The notes: generated from the letters alone by a model not told the origin. A stretch of DNA of 32,266 nucleotides from Micromonospora sp. KC213 (GCF_004348325.1 NZ_SMKF01000054.1:1-32266); one strand, 5' to 3'. Positions 1 to 8,521 are shown, counted from the stretch's first letter. Numbers and translations: made by a program.

Positions 1-83
1 GTGGGTGGCGGGTTGACGGCGGGGGATACTGCAACCGACTAGTCCCGGCCACACCGCCGCCGGATACCACCGACCAACGGGAG

Positions 84-1075
84 CAGACGGGCCCATGGGC
101 AGCATCGTCGCCGAAAACCGTAAGAGCCTGATGCTCTTCTCCGGGCGTGGCTTTCCGGAGTTGGCACAGGAGATCGGTGAGGTGCTCGGCGTCGCGCCGA
201 CGCCGGCCGACGCGTACGACTTCGCCAACGGTGAGATCTTCGTACGGTTCAAGGACTCGGTGCGTGGTTCGGACGCCTTCGTGGTGCAGTCCGTCACGCA
301 CGGGGTCAACACCTGGGTCATGGAGACCCTGATCATGGTGGATGCGCTGAAGCGGGGTTCGGCCAAGCGGATCACGGTGGTCCTGCCGTTCTATCCGTAC
401 TCGCGTCAGGACAAGAAGCACCGGGGTCGGGAGCCGATCTCGGCGCGGCTGGTGGCCGACCTGTTGAGGACGGCGGGCGCGAACCGGATCCTCACCGTCG
501 ACCTGCACACGGCGCAGATCCAGGGCTTCTTCGACGGGCCGGTGGACCATCTCTTCGCGATGGACGTGCTGGCCGCGTACGTGGAGCGTAAGTTCGCGGG
601 CCGGCCGATGACGGTGGTGGCGCCGGACTCGGGTCGGGTGCGGGTGGCGGAGCGGTGGACGGACCGGCTCGGCGGTTGCCCGCTGGCGTTCATCCACAAG
701 ACCCGGGATCCGATGAAGCCGAACCAGGTGGTGGCGAACCGGGTGGTCGGTGAGGTGGAGGGTCGGGTCTGCCTGATCGTCGACGACATGATCGACACCG
801 GTGGCACGATCACCAAGGCGGCCGAGATCCTGAAGGAGTCGGGGGCGGCGGAGATCGTGGTGGCCTCGACCCACGCCCTGCTCTCGGATCCGGCGACCGA
901 GCGGTTGAAGAACAGCCCGATCAGCGAGGTGGTGGTGACGAACACGTTGCCGCTGCCGCCGGAGAAGCAGCTCGACAAGATCACGGTGCTGTCGATCGCG
1001 CCGCTGCTGGCCCGGGCGATCCGGGAGGTCTTCGACGACGGTTCGGTGACCACCCTCTTCGGTGGACTGAGCTGA
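84..1075 (+). CDS. prs: Ribose-phosphate pyrophosphokinase
   Basis: The coding region begins at ATG 95; the listed start adds a few leader bases after a GGGAG ribosome-binding motif at 79-83. The product (326 aa) makes PRPP from ribose 5-phosphate and ATP in the cytoplasm, feeding purine, pyrimidine, histidine and tryptophan synthesis. The PRPP-binding loop VDDMIDTGGT is at residues 229-238. The DLHTAQIQGFF segment typical of class I PRPP synthetases and an N-terminal LMLFSGRGFPELA segment are also present. Length is normal for the family (about 315-330 aa). In actinobacteria prs usually follows glmU, which would lie outside the window. A GC-rich hairpin follows the stop, so it probably ends a transcript. 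Identity is very secure. Confidence 0.96.
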
Positions 1076-1083
1076 CGGGTCGG

Positions 1084-1109
1084 CCGGCCGGACGCGGACA
1101 TCCGGCCGG
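1084..1109 (+). terminator. Hairpin terminator candidate after prs
   Basis: A perfect 9-bp inverted repeat (1084-1092 with 1101-1109, 8-base loop) starts 9 bases after the prs stop. There is no T-run, which is common for actinobacterial terminators. The arms are themselves GGCC-rich palindromes, so other pairings are possible. Confidence 0.5.
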
Positions 1110-1166
1110 TCACCGTGGCGACGGGCGGCCATGGCGGGGGTGGTGCGGCGGCAGTCCGCCACCCCG

Positions 1167-1200
1167 GGGGCGTGCGGGTGACCGGGGCGTGCGGATGACC
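1167..1200. repeat. Two tandem 17-bp copies
   Basis: Two adjacent 17-base units (1167-1183 and 1184-1200) differ at one position (G/A at unit base 12). They lie in the prs-rplY gap. This may be a local duplication or a paired binding site; no known motif was recognised. Confidence 0.6.
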
Positions 1201-1235
1201 GGGGGGACCGCCGGCAGGACCGGAACCGGCTCGGG

Positions 1236-1241
1236 TAGACT
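1236..1241 (+). promoter_or_regulatory. Possible rplY -10 element (TAGACT)
   Basis: TAGACT fits the actinobacterial TANNNT -10 pattern. It lies about 175 bases upstream of the chosen rplY start, so the transcript would carry a long leader that includes the stems at 1262-1319. No convincing -35 box is visible. Confidence 0.35.
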
Positions 1242-1261
1242 GGCACGGTTGCCACGGCGAG

Positions 1262-1319
1262 GGTGCCCGGCGGGCCGCTGAAAAGCACCGCACGGGGGCA
1301 CCGTCATCGACGCGGTGCT
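1262..1319 (+). promoter_or_regulatory. Structured leader upstream of rplY
   Basis: Two inverted repeats interlock. Bases 1262-1268 (GGTGCCC) pair with 1296-1302, and 1284-1291 (AGCACCGC) pair with 1312-1319. The first stem encloses one arm of the second, so they must be alternatives or form a pseudoknot. That suits a cis-regulatory leader of a ribosomal protein gene, but no known Rfam-type leader was recognised. The rest of the 340-base prs-rplY gap holds the terminator, the tandem repeat and no plausible gene. Confidence 0.35.
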
Positions 1320-1415
1320 CCGGGCAGTCGTTCATGACGCATGAGCCCCTGCGAGCCCCTCGCCCCAGCACCGCCAGACGACAAGCCGCCGCAGCGAAGC
1401 ATCAGGAGTTTCCCC

Positions 1416-2123
1416 GTGTCCGAGGTAAAGATCAGCGCCGAGCCCCGTACCGAGTTCGGCAAGGGTGGTGCCCGCCGTACCCGCCGGGCCGGCAAGGTGC
1501 CCGCCGTGCTGTACGGCCACGGCGAGAAGCCGAAGCACATCGCGCTTCCGGCGTTGGAGTTCGCCGCCGCGATCCGTAAGGGCGGCGCCAACCAGCTCTT
1601 CGCGATCGAGGTCAGCGACGGCACCCAGGTGCTGGCGCTGCCGAAGGCGATCCAGCGTGACCCGATCAAGGACACCTTCGAGCACGTCGACCTGCTGCTG
1701 GTCCGGCGGGGCGAGAAGGTCACCGTGGAGGTCCCGGTCCAGCTGACCGGTGAGGCCGCCAAGGACACCCTGATCGTGCACGACCACGACACCCTGTCGG
1801 TGACCGCCGACGCGACCAAGGTGCCGGACCACCTGGAGGCCTCGGTCGAGGGCCTGGAGGCCGGCAACCAGGTCACCGCCGCCGACGTGGAGCTGCCGGC
1901 CGGCGTCGAGCTGGCCGCCGACCCGGAGACCCAGGTCGCCGCGGTGACCGCCGCCCCGACCGCCGAGCAGCTCGAGTCGACCCTGCCCGAGGTCGAAGCC
2001 GCCGAGGCCGAGGTCGAGGCTGGTGTCGGTGAGGAGACCGCCGAGTCGTCCGAGGGTGCCGAGGCCGGCGCGCCGGCCGCCGCGGGTGGCGAGGAGACCG
2101 CCGAGGCGAAGACCGAGGCCTGA
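1416..2123 (+). CDS. rplY: 50S ribosomal protein L25 / general stress protein Ctc
   Basis: This encodes the long form of L25 (CTC/TL5 type, 235 aa), which binds 5S rRNA in the large subunit. GTG 1416 is chosen because AGGAG at 1404-1408 sits 7 bases upstream; an in-frame ATG at 1341 has no ribosome-binding site and would add an unconserved proline-rich stretch. Residues about 4-93 form the L25 domain (ISAEPRTEFGKG, RRAGKVPAVLYGHG). Residues about 100-185 match the TL5 C-terminal beta domain. The last 50 residues are a Glu/Ala-rich acidic tail, as in other actinobacterial copies. A strong hairpin separates it from pth. Confidence 0.94.
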   Translation: MSEVKISAEPRTEFGKGGARRTRRAGKVPAVLYGHGEKPKHIALPALEFAAAIRKGGANQLFAIEVSDGTQVLALPKAIQRDPIKDTFEHVDLLLVRRGEKVTVEVPVQLTGEAAKDTLIVHDHDTLSVTADATKVPDHLEASVEGLEAGNQVTAADVELPAGVELAADPETQVAAVTAAPTAEQLESTLPEVEAAEAEVEAGVGEETAESSEGAEAGAPAAAGGEETAEAKTEA

Positions 2124-2138
2124 TCGGTCCGCAGCGTT

Positions 2139-2178
2139 GCCGGCAGGCGTCCCCGTATCGTCGGGGGCGCCTGTCGGC
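2139..2178 (+). terminator. Strong hairpin terminator after rplY
   Basis: A 17-bp stem (2139-2155 with 2162-2178, two G-T pairs) with a 6-base loop TATCGT begins 15 bases after the rplY stop. There is no T-run. It should isolate rplY from pth or reduce read-through. Confidence 0.75.
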
Positions 2179-2214
2179 GTATCGGGACGGGTGTGACGCC
2201 GGGAGGGGCGGGAC

Positions 2215-2805
2215 GTGACGGACGAGGCGGGGCCGTGGCTGGTGGTCGGCCTGGGCAATCCCGGCCGGGAGTACGCCGGTAACCGGCACAACGTCGGTTT
2301 CATGGTGGCCGACCTGTTGGCGGGTCGGTTGGGCGCGCGGTTCGGGCGGCACAAGCGGGCGGTGGCCGAGGTGGCCGAGGGGCGGCTGGGTTTTGGTGGG
2401 CCGAAGCTGGTGCTGGCGAAGCCGTTGACGTACATGAACCTGTCCGGGGGGCCGGTGGCGGCGCTGGCCCAGTTCCACAAGATTCCCGCGGGGCGGGTGA
2501 TCGCGGTGCACGACGAGCTGGACATCCCGTACGGCCAGGTGCGGATCAAGCTGGGTGGCGGCGAGGGCGGGCACAACGGGCTGCGCTCGATGTCGAAGTC
2601 GTTGGGGACGAAGGAGTACGTCCGGGTGCGGTTCGGTATCGGTCGCCCGCCGGGGCGGCAGGATCCGGCGGACTACGTGCTGTCGGATTTCGGAGCCGGG
2701 GAGCGCAAGGAGTTGGAGTTCCTGGTGGACCGGGCGGCGGACGTGGTGGAGTCGGTGGTCACCAAGGGTGTGGAGGCCACGCAGAACGCGTATCACGGCG
2801 GGTGA
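2215..2805 (+). CDS. pth: Peptidyl-tRNA hydrolase
   Basis: The enzyme cleaves the ester bond of peptidyl-tRNAs released from stalled ribosomes and recycles tRNA. It starts at GTG 2215, with GGAGGGG at 2202-2208 just upstream, and gives 196 aa, the usual length. The signature [18 protein letters not shown] covers residues 12-29, with the presumed catalytic His at 25. The [19 protein letters not shown] and [12 protein letters not shown] blocks follow in family order. The rplY-pth pairing is common in actinobacteria. Confidence 0.96.
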   Translation: MTDEAGPWLVVGLGNPGREYAGNRHNVGFMVADLLAGRLGARFGRHKRAVAEVAEGRLGFGGPKLVLAKPLTYMNLSGGPVAALAQFHKIPAGRVIAVHDELDIPYGQVRIKLGGGEGGHNGLRSMSKSLGTKEYVRVRFGIGRPPGRQDPADYVLSDFGAGERKELEFLVDRAADVVESVVTKGVEATQNAYHGG

Positions 2806-2900
2806 GACGCTCGGCGCGTATCGGCCGGGTTGCCGGTAGTCTGCGCCTTCTGACGTGGCGCGACCGGCGGCGTGGCCGCGCGAGGCGACGGGAGCATGGT

Positions 2901-3734
2901 GTGGGCAGTCCTCCGATGATCGACGGCGCGTTCGCCCGGTGGCTGGCGGCGCGGGCGGGGCAGGCGTTGCTGGGGTTGCGCGCCGAGTTGGGGTTCGAGG
3001 ACCCGGGCGCGTTGAAGGCGGTGGGCGACAAGCTCTCCCACGAGCTGATCCGTGACGAGCTGGCGAGATGGCGGCCGGCGGACGCGGTGCTCTCCGAGGA
3101 GGACGAGGGGGCGCGGCTGGCCTGGGCGGAGGAGGTGAGCACCGGGACGGTGTCCCGGTTGACCGCGGACCGGGTGTGGATCGTCGACCCGCTGGACGGC
3201 ACCCGGGAGTTTGCCGAGGAGGGGCGGACGGACTGGGCGGTGCACGTGGCGCTCTGGGCGCGGAACGCGCCGACGCCGCACGGGCTGGTGGCGGGGGCGG
3301 TGGCGTTGCCGGCGCAGCATCGGGTGCTGGGCACGGACCAGCCGCCGGCGTACCCGCCGATGACGTTGGCGGCGGCGACCTCGGGTGGCGGGCGGACGCT
3401 GCGGTTGGCGGCGAGCCGCAGTCGGCCGCCGGTGTTCCTGACCGACCTGGCCGAGGAGGTGGGGGCGCAGCTGGTGCCGATGGGTTCGGCAGGCGCCAAG
3501 ATCGCCGCCGTGGTGACCGGTGAGGTGGACGCCTACATCCACGCGGGTGGCCAGTACGAGTGGGATTCGGCCGCGCCGGTGGCTGTGGCGACGGCCACCG
3601 GCCTGCACGCTTCCCGGATTGACGGTTCTACGCTGAAATACAACGAGGCGGATCCGCGCCTGCCGGACCTGCTGGTCTGTCGCAAGGATCTCGCCACTCG
3701 GTTGCTTGCAGCGTTGCAGAGGCATTCCGGGTAG
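2901..3734 (+). CDS. cysQ: 3'(2'),5'-bisphosphate nucleotidase, CysQ / inositol monophosphatase family
   Basis: This is a metal-dependent phosphatase that probably removes the 3'-phosphate from PAP or PAPS. The Mg-binding motifs of the superfamily are visible: SEEDEG at residues 65-70 and WIVDPLDGTREF, with DPLDGT at 96-101. A C-terminal GGQYEWDSAAP segment corresponds to the usual WDxAA(P) motif. GTG 2901 has GGGAG at 2890-2894 with 6-base spacing. An upstream in-frame ATG at 2802 would overlap pth and add a basic, unconserved stretch. The protein is 277 aa. Its position directly before cysD-cysN supports a sulfate-assimilation role over inositol phosphate hydrolysis. Confidence 0.88.
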   Translation: MGSPPMIDGAFARWLAARAGQALLGLRAELGFEDPGALKAVGDKLSHELIRDELARWRPADAVLSEEDEGARLAWAEEVSTGTVSRLTADRVWIVDPLDGTREFAEEGRTDWAVHVALWARNAPTPHGLVAGAVALPAQHRVLGTDQPPAYPPMTLAAATSGGGRTLRLAASRSRPPVFLTDLAEEVGAQLVPMGSAGAKIAAVVTGEVDAYIHAGGQYEWDSAAPVAVATATGLHASRIDGSTLKYNEADPRLPDLLVCRKDLATRLLAALQRHSG

Positions 3735-3781
3735 CCTGAGCGCTTGTTCTTGAGATGCCCGACCGGAAAGGTCAGGAAGCC

Positions 3782-3817
3782 ATGCCGGGATCCACGCCGA
3801 GCGAGACCGTGTCATGA
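3782..3817 (+). CDS. Possible 11-codon leader ORF upstream of cysD
   Basis: ATG 3782 opens a short frame (MPGSTPSETVS) with a good ribosome-binding site, AGGAAG at 3774-3779. Its TGA (3815-3817) overlaps the cysD ATG (3814) in an ATGA junction. cysD itself has only a weak ribosome-binding site, so its translation could depend on ribosomes finishing this ORF. The peptide has no cysteine codons, so it does not resemble the Cys-codon leader ORFs reported upstream of mycobacterial cysteine genes. Coding status is an inference. Confidence 0.4.
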   Translation: MPGSTPSETVS

Positions 3818-4728
3818 CGGCTCCCGCCCGCTCCTACCAGGTCTCCCACCTCGACGCTCTTGAGGCGGAGAGCATCTTCGTGATGCGCGAGGTGGTCGCC
3901 GAGATGGAGCGCCCGGTGCTGCTCTTCTCCGGCGGCAAGGACTCGATCGTCATGCTCCGGTTGGCGCAGAAGGCGTTCGCCCCGGCCAACATCCCGTTTC
4001 CCGTCATGCACGTGGACACCGGGCACAACTTCCCCGAGGTGCTGGAGTACCGCGACCAGCGGGTCGCCGAACTGGGCCTGCACCTGATCGTGGCGAGTGT
4101 GCCGGAGGCCCTGGCCAACGGCACGGTGCGGGAGTCCGCGGACGGGATGCGCAACCGGATCCAGACGCCGGTGCTGCTGGAGGCGGTGGAGAAACACCGG
4201 TTCGACTCGCTCTTCGGCGGCGCCCGACGTGACGAGGAGAAGGCCCGGGCCAAGGAGCGGGTGTTCAGCTTCCGCGACGAGTTCGGCCAGTGGGATCCGA
4301 AGAACCAGCGCCCGGAGCTGTGGTCGCTGTACAACGGCCGGCACCACCCGGGAGAGTCGATCCGGGTCTTCCCGCTGTCCAACTGGACGGAGCTGGACGT
4401 CTGGCACTACATCGCCCGGGAGCGCATCCCGCTGCCGTCGATCTACTACGCCCACGAGCGCGAGGTGATCGAGCGGGACGGCATGCTCTACGCGGTCAAC
4501 GAGTTCTTCCGCCCCCGAGCGGGGGAGGAGCGGTTCAAGGCCCGGGTGCGGTACCGCACCGTGGGTGACGCCTCCTGCACCGCGGCGGTCCGCTCCGACG
4601 CCGACACGGTGGAGAAGGTGATCGAGGAGGTGGCCGCCACCCGGATCACCGAGCGCGGCGCGACCCGCGGCGACGACCGGGTCAGCGAGGCCGCCATGGA
4701 GGACCGCAAGCGGGAGGGCTACTTCTGA
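3814..4728 (+). CDS. cysD: Sulfate adenylyltransferase subunit 2
   Basis: This is the ATP-pyrophosphatase subunit of ATP sulfurylase; with CysN it converts sulfate and ATP to adenosine 5'-phosphosulfate. The PP-loop LLFSGGKDS (SGGKDS, residues 39-44) and the family segments MHVDTGHNFPEVLEYRD, GARRDEEKARAKER, FPLSNWTELDVW and the C-terminal RKREGYF are present. Length (304 aa) is normal. Its stop overlaps the cysN start by one base, so the two subunits are translationally coupled. Confidence 0.96.
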   Translation: MTAPARSYQVSHLDALEAESIFVMREVVAEMERPVLLFSGGKDSIVMLRLAQKAFAPANIPFPVMHVDTGHNFPEVLEYRDQRVAELGLHLIVASVPEALANGTVRESADGMRNRIQTPVLLEAVEKHRFDSLFGGARRDEEKARAKERVFSFRDEFGQWDPKNQRPELWSLYNGRHHPGESIRVFPLSNWTELDVWHYIARERIPLPSIYYAHEREVIERDGMLYAVNEFFRPRAGEERFKARVRYRTVGDASCTAAVRSDADTVEKVIEEVAATRITERGATRGDDRVSEAAMEDRKREGYF

Positions 4729-6038
4729 TGAGCGTCGACACCGCGGCCCCGGCCGCCGAATCCACGCTGCCCGAGGGGCGGCCGATGGACCTGCTGCGCT
4801 TCGCCACCGCGGGCAGCGTGGACGACGGCAAGTCGACCCTGATCGGCCGGCTGCTGTACGACACGAAGTCGCTCTTCACCGACCAGCTCGCCGCGGTGGA
4901 GGCGGTCAGCGCGGCCCGGGGTGACGAGTACACCAACCTGGCGCTGCTCACCGACGGCCTGCGCGCCGAGCGGGAACAGGGCATCACCATCGACGTGGCG
5001 TACCGCTACTTCGCCACCCCGCGGCGGAAGTTCATCATCGCCGACACCCCCGGGCACATCCAGTACACCCGCAACATGGTCACCGGCGCTTCGACCGCCG
5101 ACCTGGCGTTGATCCTGGTGGACGCCCGCAAGGGCCTGGTGGAGCAGTCCCGCCGGCACGCCTTCCTCTGCTCGCTGCTGCGGGTGCCGCACCTGGTGCT
5201 CTGCGTCAACAAGATGGATCTTGTGGACTACGCGCAGGAGGTTTTCGAGCGGATCGCCGACGAGTTCACCTCGTTCGCCGCGAAGCTGGACGTGCCGGAC
5301 CTGACCGTGGTGCCGATCTCCGCGCTCAGGGGCGACAACATCGTCTCCCGTTCGGAGAACATGCCCTGGTACGAGGGGCCGTCGCTGTTGCACCACCTGG
5401 AGCGGGTGCACATCGCCAGCGACCGCAACCTGGTCGACGTCCGTTTCCCGGTGCAGTACGTGATCCGCCCGCAGTCCACCACCGTCACCGACTACCGCGG
5501 GTACGCCGGGCAGGTGGCCTCGGGTGTGCTCAAGCCCGGTGACGAGGTGATGGTGCTGCCCTCCGGGTTCACCAGCCGGATCTCCTCGGTGGAGACGGCG
5601 GACGGCCCGGTCGACGAGGCGTTCCCGCCGATGTCGGTGACCGTACGGCTGGCCGACGAGATCGACATCTCGCGCGGGGACATGATCTGCCGGCCGAACA
5701 ACGCCCCGGCGGTGTCGCAGGACATCGAGGCGATGGTCTGCTGGATGGACGAGACCCGGCCGTTGCAGGTCGGCGGCAGGTACGCCGTCAAGCACACCAC
5801 CCGTTCCGCGCGGGCGATCGTGCGCGCCCTGCACTACCGGCTGGACATCAACACCCTGCACCGGGACGATGCGGCCGGCGAGCTGAAGCTCAACGAGATC
5901 GGTCGGGTCCGGCTGCGTACGACGGTGCCGTTGCTCGCCGACGAGTACCGCCGCAACCGCACCACCGGCGGCTTCGTCATCATCGACGAGGCCACCAACC
6001 GTACCGTCGGTGCCGGCATGATCGTCGAGGCGGGCTGA
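4728..6038 (+). CDS. cysN: Sulfate adenylyltransferase subunit 1 (GTPase)
   Basis: This is the regulatory GTPase subunit of ATP sulfurylase, related to EF-Tu and EF-1alpha. The P-loop GSVDDGKST is at residues 29-37, REQGITIDVAYRYF forms switch I, DTPGH is at 106-110 and NKMD at 161-164, followed by the beta-barrel domains. At 436 aa it ends after the third GTPase-type domain and lacks the C-terminal APS kinase (CysC) found in CysNC fusions. A GGGAGGG motif inside the end of cysD serves as ribosome-binding site. A hairpin follows in the gap to the convergent galK. Confidence 0.96.
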   Translation: MSVDTAAPAAESTLPEGRPMDLLRFATAGSVDDGKSTLIGRLLYDTKSLFTDQLAAVEAVSAARGDEYTNLALLTDGLRAEREQGITIDVAYRYFATPRRKFIIADTPGHIQYTRNMVTGASTADLALILVDARKGLVEQSRRHAFLCSLLRVPHLVLCVNKMDLVDYAQEVFERIADEFTSFAAKLDVPDLTVVPISALRGDNIVSRSENMPWYEGPSLLHHLERVHIASDRNLVDVRFPVQYVIRPQSTTVTDYRGYAGQVASGVLKPGDEVMVLPSGFTSRISSVETADGPVDEAFPPMSVTVRLADEIDISRGDMICRPNNAPAVSQDIEAMVCWMDETRPLQVGGRYAVKHTTRSARAIVRALHYRLDINTLHRDDAAGELKLNEIGRVRLRTTVPLLADEYRRNRTTGGFVIIDEATNRTVGAGMIVEAG

Positions 6039-6103
6039 CCGAGGCCACCTCGCCGGAGCCTCCGGCCGGGCCGGCCCGCGCGGCGTGGGCGAGATCGACT
6101 TTG

Positions 6104-6154
6104 TGTGCGCCAGTCGGGGTGCCCGGGCCACGGGACACTCCCCACTGGCGCACA
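6104..6154. terminator. Bidirectional hairpin between cysN and galK
   Basis: An 11-bp perfect inverted repeat (6104-6114 with 6144-6154) encloses a further imperfect GC-rich pairing. It lies between two convergent genes, so it can serve both strands. The rest of this 186-base gap shows no gene. Confidence 0.6.
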
Positions 6155-6224
6155 ACAAAGCGGCCGGTCGGCGCCCGGGGCGTCGGTCGCCGTCCGGGCG
6201 TCGGTCGGTGATCCGGCGTCGAGG

Positions 6225-7382
6225 TCAGTCCAGGCGGGTGGCGCCGGGGGCGGGCAGGACCGTGACGTGGCCCGGCGCGGTGAATCCGCGTGCGGCGTAC
6301 GCGTCGGTCACGGCCTGCGCCACGGTCACGGCGGCGGCGGCCTCGACCAGGGCGAGCACGCAGCCGCCGAAGCCGCCGCCGGTCATCCGGGCGCCGAGCG
6401 CCCCGGCCGCGAGTGCCGCCTCGACGGCGGTGTCGATCTCCGGCACGGTGATCTCGAAGTCGTCGCGCATGGAGGCGTGCGAGGCGGTCAGCAGCGGGCC
6501 GATCTCGCGTACCCGGCCGGCGCGCAGCAACGCGACGGTGTCGAGCACCCGCTGGTCCTCGGTGACCACGTGCCGGACCCGGCGGCGGGTCTCGTCGTCC
6601 GGCAGCTTCGGCAGCGCCGCGTCGAGGTCGGCGACGGAGACGTCGCGTAGGGCGGGCACGCCGAGCGTGGCCGCCGCGGCCTCGCAGGACTTCCGGCGGG
6701 AGGCGTACTCGCCGTCGGCGTGCCGGTGCGGGGCACGGCTGTCGACGACGAGCATGGCCAGGCCGGCGGCGTCCAGGTCGAACGGAATGTGCTCGACCTC
6801 CTCGGTGCGGCAGTCCAGGAAGAGCGCGTGGCCCTTCCGGCAGCGGATCGCCGCGGACTGGTCCATGATGCCGGTGGGTGCCCCCACGTAGGCGTTTTCG
6901 GCCCGCTGGGCGAGGCGGGGTTGCCGCTCGGCGGGCAGGTCCAGCCCGCCGAGGTCGACCAGGGCGGTGAGCACCGCCGCCTCCAGAGCGGCCGAGGAGG
7001 AGAGCCCGGACCCGAGCGGCACGTCGGAGGCGATCGCCAGGCGGGCACCGGGCACGGCGTGGCCAGCCTCGCGCAGCGCCCAGACCACCCCGGCGACGTA
7101 CGCGCCCCAGCCGGTGACCCGGCCGGGCTCGTCGACGTCGGCGGCGACGAACTCGATCTGTCCGTCGGTGGTCTCGGACCAGACCGTCCAGCGGTCCCCG
7201 TCCTGCGGCGCGGCGGCCACGACGGTACGCAGGGACAGCGCGAAGGGCAGCACGTAGCCGTCGTTGTAGTCGGTGTGCTCGCCGATCAGGTTGGCCCGGC
7301 CGGGAGCCGCCCAACGGCCCGCCGGCTCCTGGCCGTACGCGGATCGGAAGCCGGCGGTGGCGCGGTCCTCGACGTCGGTCAC
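6225..7382 (-). CDS. galK: Galactokinase
   Basis: The enzyme phosphorylates galactose at C1 with ATP, the first committed Leloir step. The 385-aa product has the galactokinase signature GRANLIGEHTDYNDG at residues 28-42, the GHMP ATP-binding motif PLGSGLSSSA at 122-131 and a C-terminal TGGGFGGCVLAL. The start is GTG (7382-7380), overlapping the galE stop by four bases (GTGA), so galE and galK form a coupled operon. No galT is present in the window. Confidence 0.95.
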   Translation of the reverse strand: MTDVEDRATAGFRSAYGQEPAGRWAAPGRANLIGEHTDYNDGYVLPFALSLRTVVAAAPQDGDRWTVWSETTDGQIEFVAADVDEPGRVTGWGAYVAGVVWALREAGHAVPGARLAIASDVPLGSGLSSSAALEAAVLTALVDLGGLDLPAERQPRLAQRAENAYVGAPTGIMDQSAAIRCRKGHALFLDCRTEEVEHIPFDLDAAGLAMLVVDSRAPHRHADGEYASRRKSCEAAAATLGVPALRDVSVADLDAALPKLPDDETRRRVRHVVTEDQRVLDTVALLRAGRVREIGPLLTASHASMRDDFEITVPEIDTAVEAALAAGALGARMTGGGFGGCVLALVEAAAAVTVAQAVTDAYAARGFTAPGHVTVLPAPGATRLD

Positions 7383-8362
7383 TGCTGCTCCAGGAGGTGG
7401 GTGCGGTAGAAGGTCCAGGCGTCGGCGACCATGTCGTGCAGGGTCGGCTTCTGCGGGGTCCAGCCGAGTTCGGCGCGGGCCAGCGCGGAGGAGGCGACCA
7501 GTTCGGCCGGGTCGCCCTCGCGGCGGGGGGCGACCTCCACCGGCACCGGGTGGCCGGTGACCTCGCGGACCACGTCGGCCACCTGGCGGTTGGTGAAGCC
7601 GGCGCCGTTGCCGAGGTTGTAGATGCGGTGCTGGCCGGCGGTGGCGGCGGTCAGCGCGAGCAGGTGGGCGCGGGCCAGGTCCTCGACGTGGATGTAGTCG
7701 CGGACGCAGGTGCCGTCGACGGTGGGGTAGTCGTCGCCGAAGAGTTGGAGCTTCTCCCGCCGGCCGGCGGCGACCTGCAACGCGATCGGGATGAGGTGGG
7801 TTTCCGGGTCGTGCCGTTCACCGATGGCGACGTCGCCGTGCAGGTACGCCCCGGCGACGTTGAAGTAGCGCAGCGAGACGGCGGCCAGGTTGTGGGCGAT
7901 CGCCTCGGAGGTGAGCACCATGTCGACGGCGAGTTTGGTGGCGCCGTACGTGTTGGTGGGGGCCTTGGCCGCCGTTTCCGGGATGGGCAGCTCGGTGGGG
8001 TTGCCGTAGACGGCGGCGGTGGAGGAGAAGACCAGGCGCGGCACCCCGGCGGCCCGTACGGCGTCGATGAGCGCGATCGAGCTGACCGTGTTGGCGTGCC
8101 AGTAGAGTTCCGGCCGGACCATCGACTCGCCGGCGGCGATCAGCGCGGCGAAGTGCAGCACCCCGTCGAAGCCGGCCTCGGGGGTGAGCACCTGGGCTGC
8201 CTCGTGGACCGGCAGGTCGACGTGGGTGGCGTCCGGGGCGAGGGCCTCCCGGTGGCCGGTGCGCAGGTCGTCGAGGACCGTCACGTCGTGGCCGTTGTCC
8301 AGCAGCATCCGGGTCACCACGCTGCCGATGAAGCCGGCGCCGCCGGTGACGAGTAGTTTCAC
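7379..8362 (-). CDS. galE: UDP-glucose 4-epimerase
   Basis: This extended short-chain dehydrogenase interconverts UDP-galactose and UDP-glucose using bound NAD. GTG at 8362 is chosen: AGGGAGGA (8375-8368, minus strand) lies 5 bases upstream, and the protein then begins MKLLVTGGAGFIG, with the Rossmann motif at residues 7-13. A longer in-frame start near 8449 would add an unconserved N-terminus. The catalytic Ser-Tyr-Lys set is visible (SST at 113-115, Tyr139, Lys143). The product is 327 aa. It is the first gene of a galE-galK operon and may also supply UDP-galactose for cell-envelope glycans. Confidence 0.94.
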   Translation of the reverse strand: MKLLVTGGAGFIGSVVTRMLLDNGHDVTVLDDLRTGHREALAPDATHVDLPVHEAAQVLTPEAGFDGVLHFAALIAAGESMVRPELYWHANTVSSIALIDAVRAAGVPRLVFSSTAAVYGNPTELPIPETAAKAPTNTYGATKLAVDMVLTSEAIAHNLAAVSLRYFNVAGAYLHGDVAIGERHDPETHLIPIALQVAAGRREKLQLFGDDYPTVDGTCVRDYIHVEDLARAHLLALTAATAGQHRIYNLGNGAGFTNRQVADVVREVTGHPVPVEVAPRREGDPAELVASSALARAELGWTPQKPTLHDMVADAWTFYRTHLLEQQ

Positions 8363-8408
8363 GTCGGTCCTCCCTGCCTGGCCGGGGTCCGCCACGGCCG
8401 TCGTGATC

Positions 8409-8414
8409 ACCCTA
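8409..8414 (-). promoter_or_regulatory. Possible galE -10 element (TAGGGT, minus strand)
   Basis: Read on the minus strand this is TAGGGT, the same hexamer as seen before add. It lies about 45 bases upstream of the galE GTG in the divergent galE/corC gap. No good -35 was seen at standard spacing. Confidence 0.3.
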
Positions 8415-8521
8415 CGACCGGAGCGGTGCTCCCGCTCCGCGTCAACCACCCGCTATTCCACCATGAACCTCCACGATTGAACAGATCCGAACATGGCCGG
8501 TTGTGGTGCGTCACGGAGCCC

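Noticed and set aside
1341..1415. Earlier ATG start for rplY
   Set aside because: It has no ribosome-binding site and adds a Pro-rich stretch before the conserved L25 start; GTG 1416 has AGGAG.
4719..6158. 479-codon minus-strand frame over cysN
   Set aside because: It is antisense to cysN, which has all its GTPase motifs; the His/Arg/Val-rich translation matches nothing.
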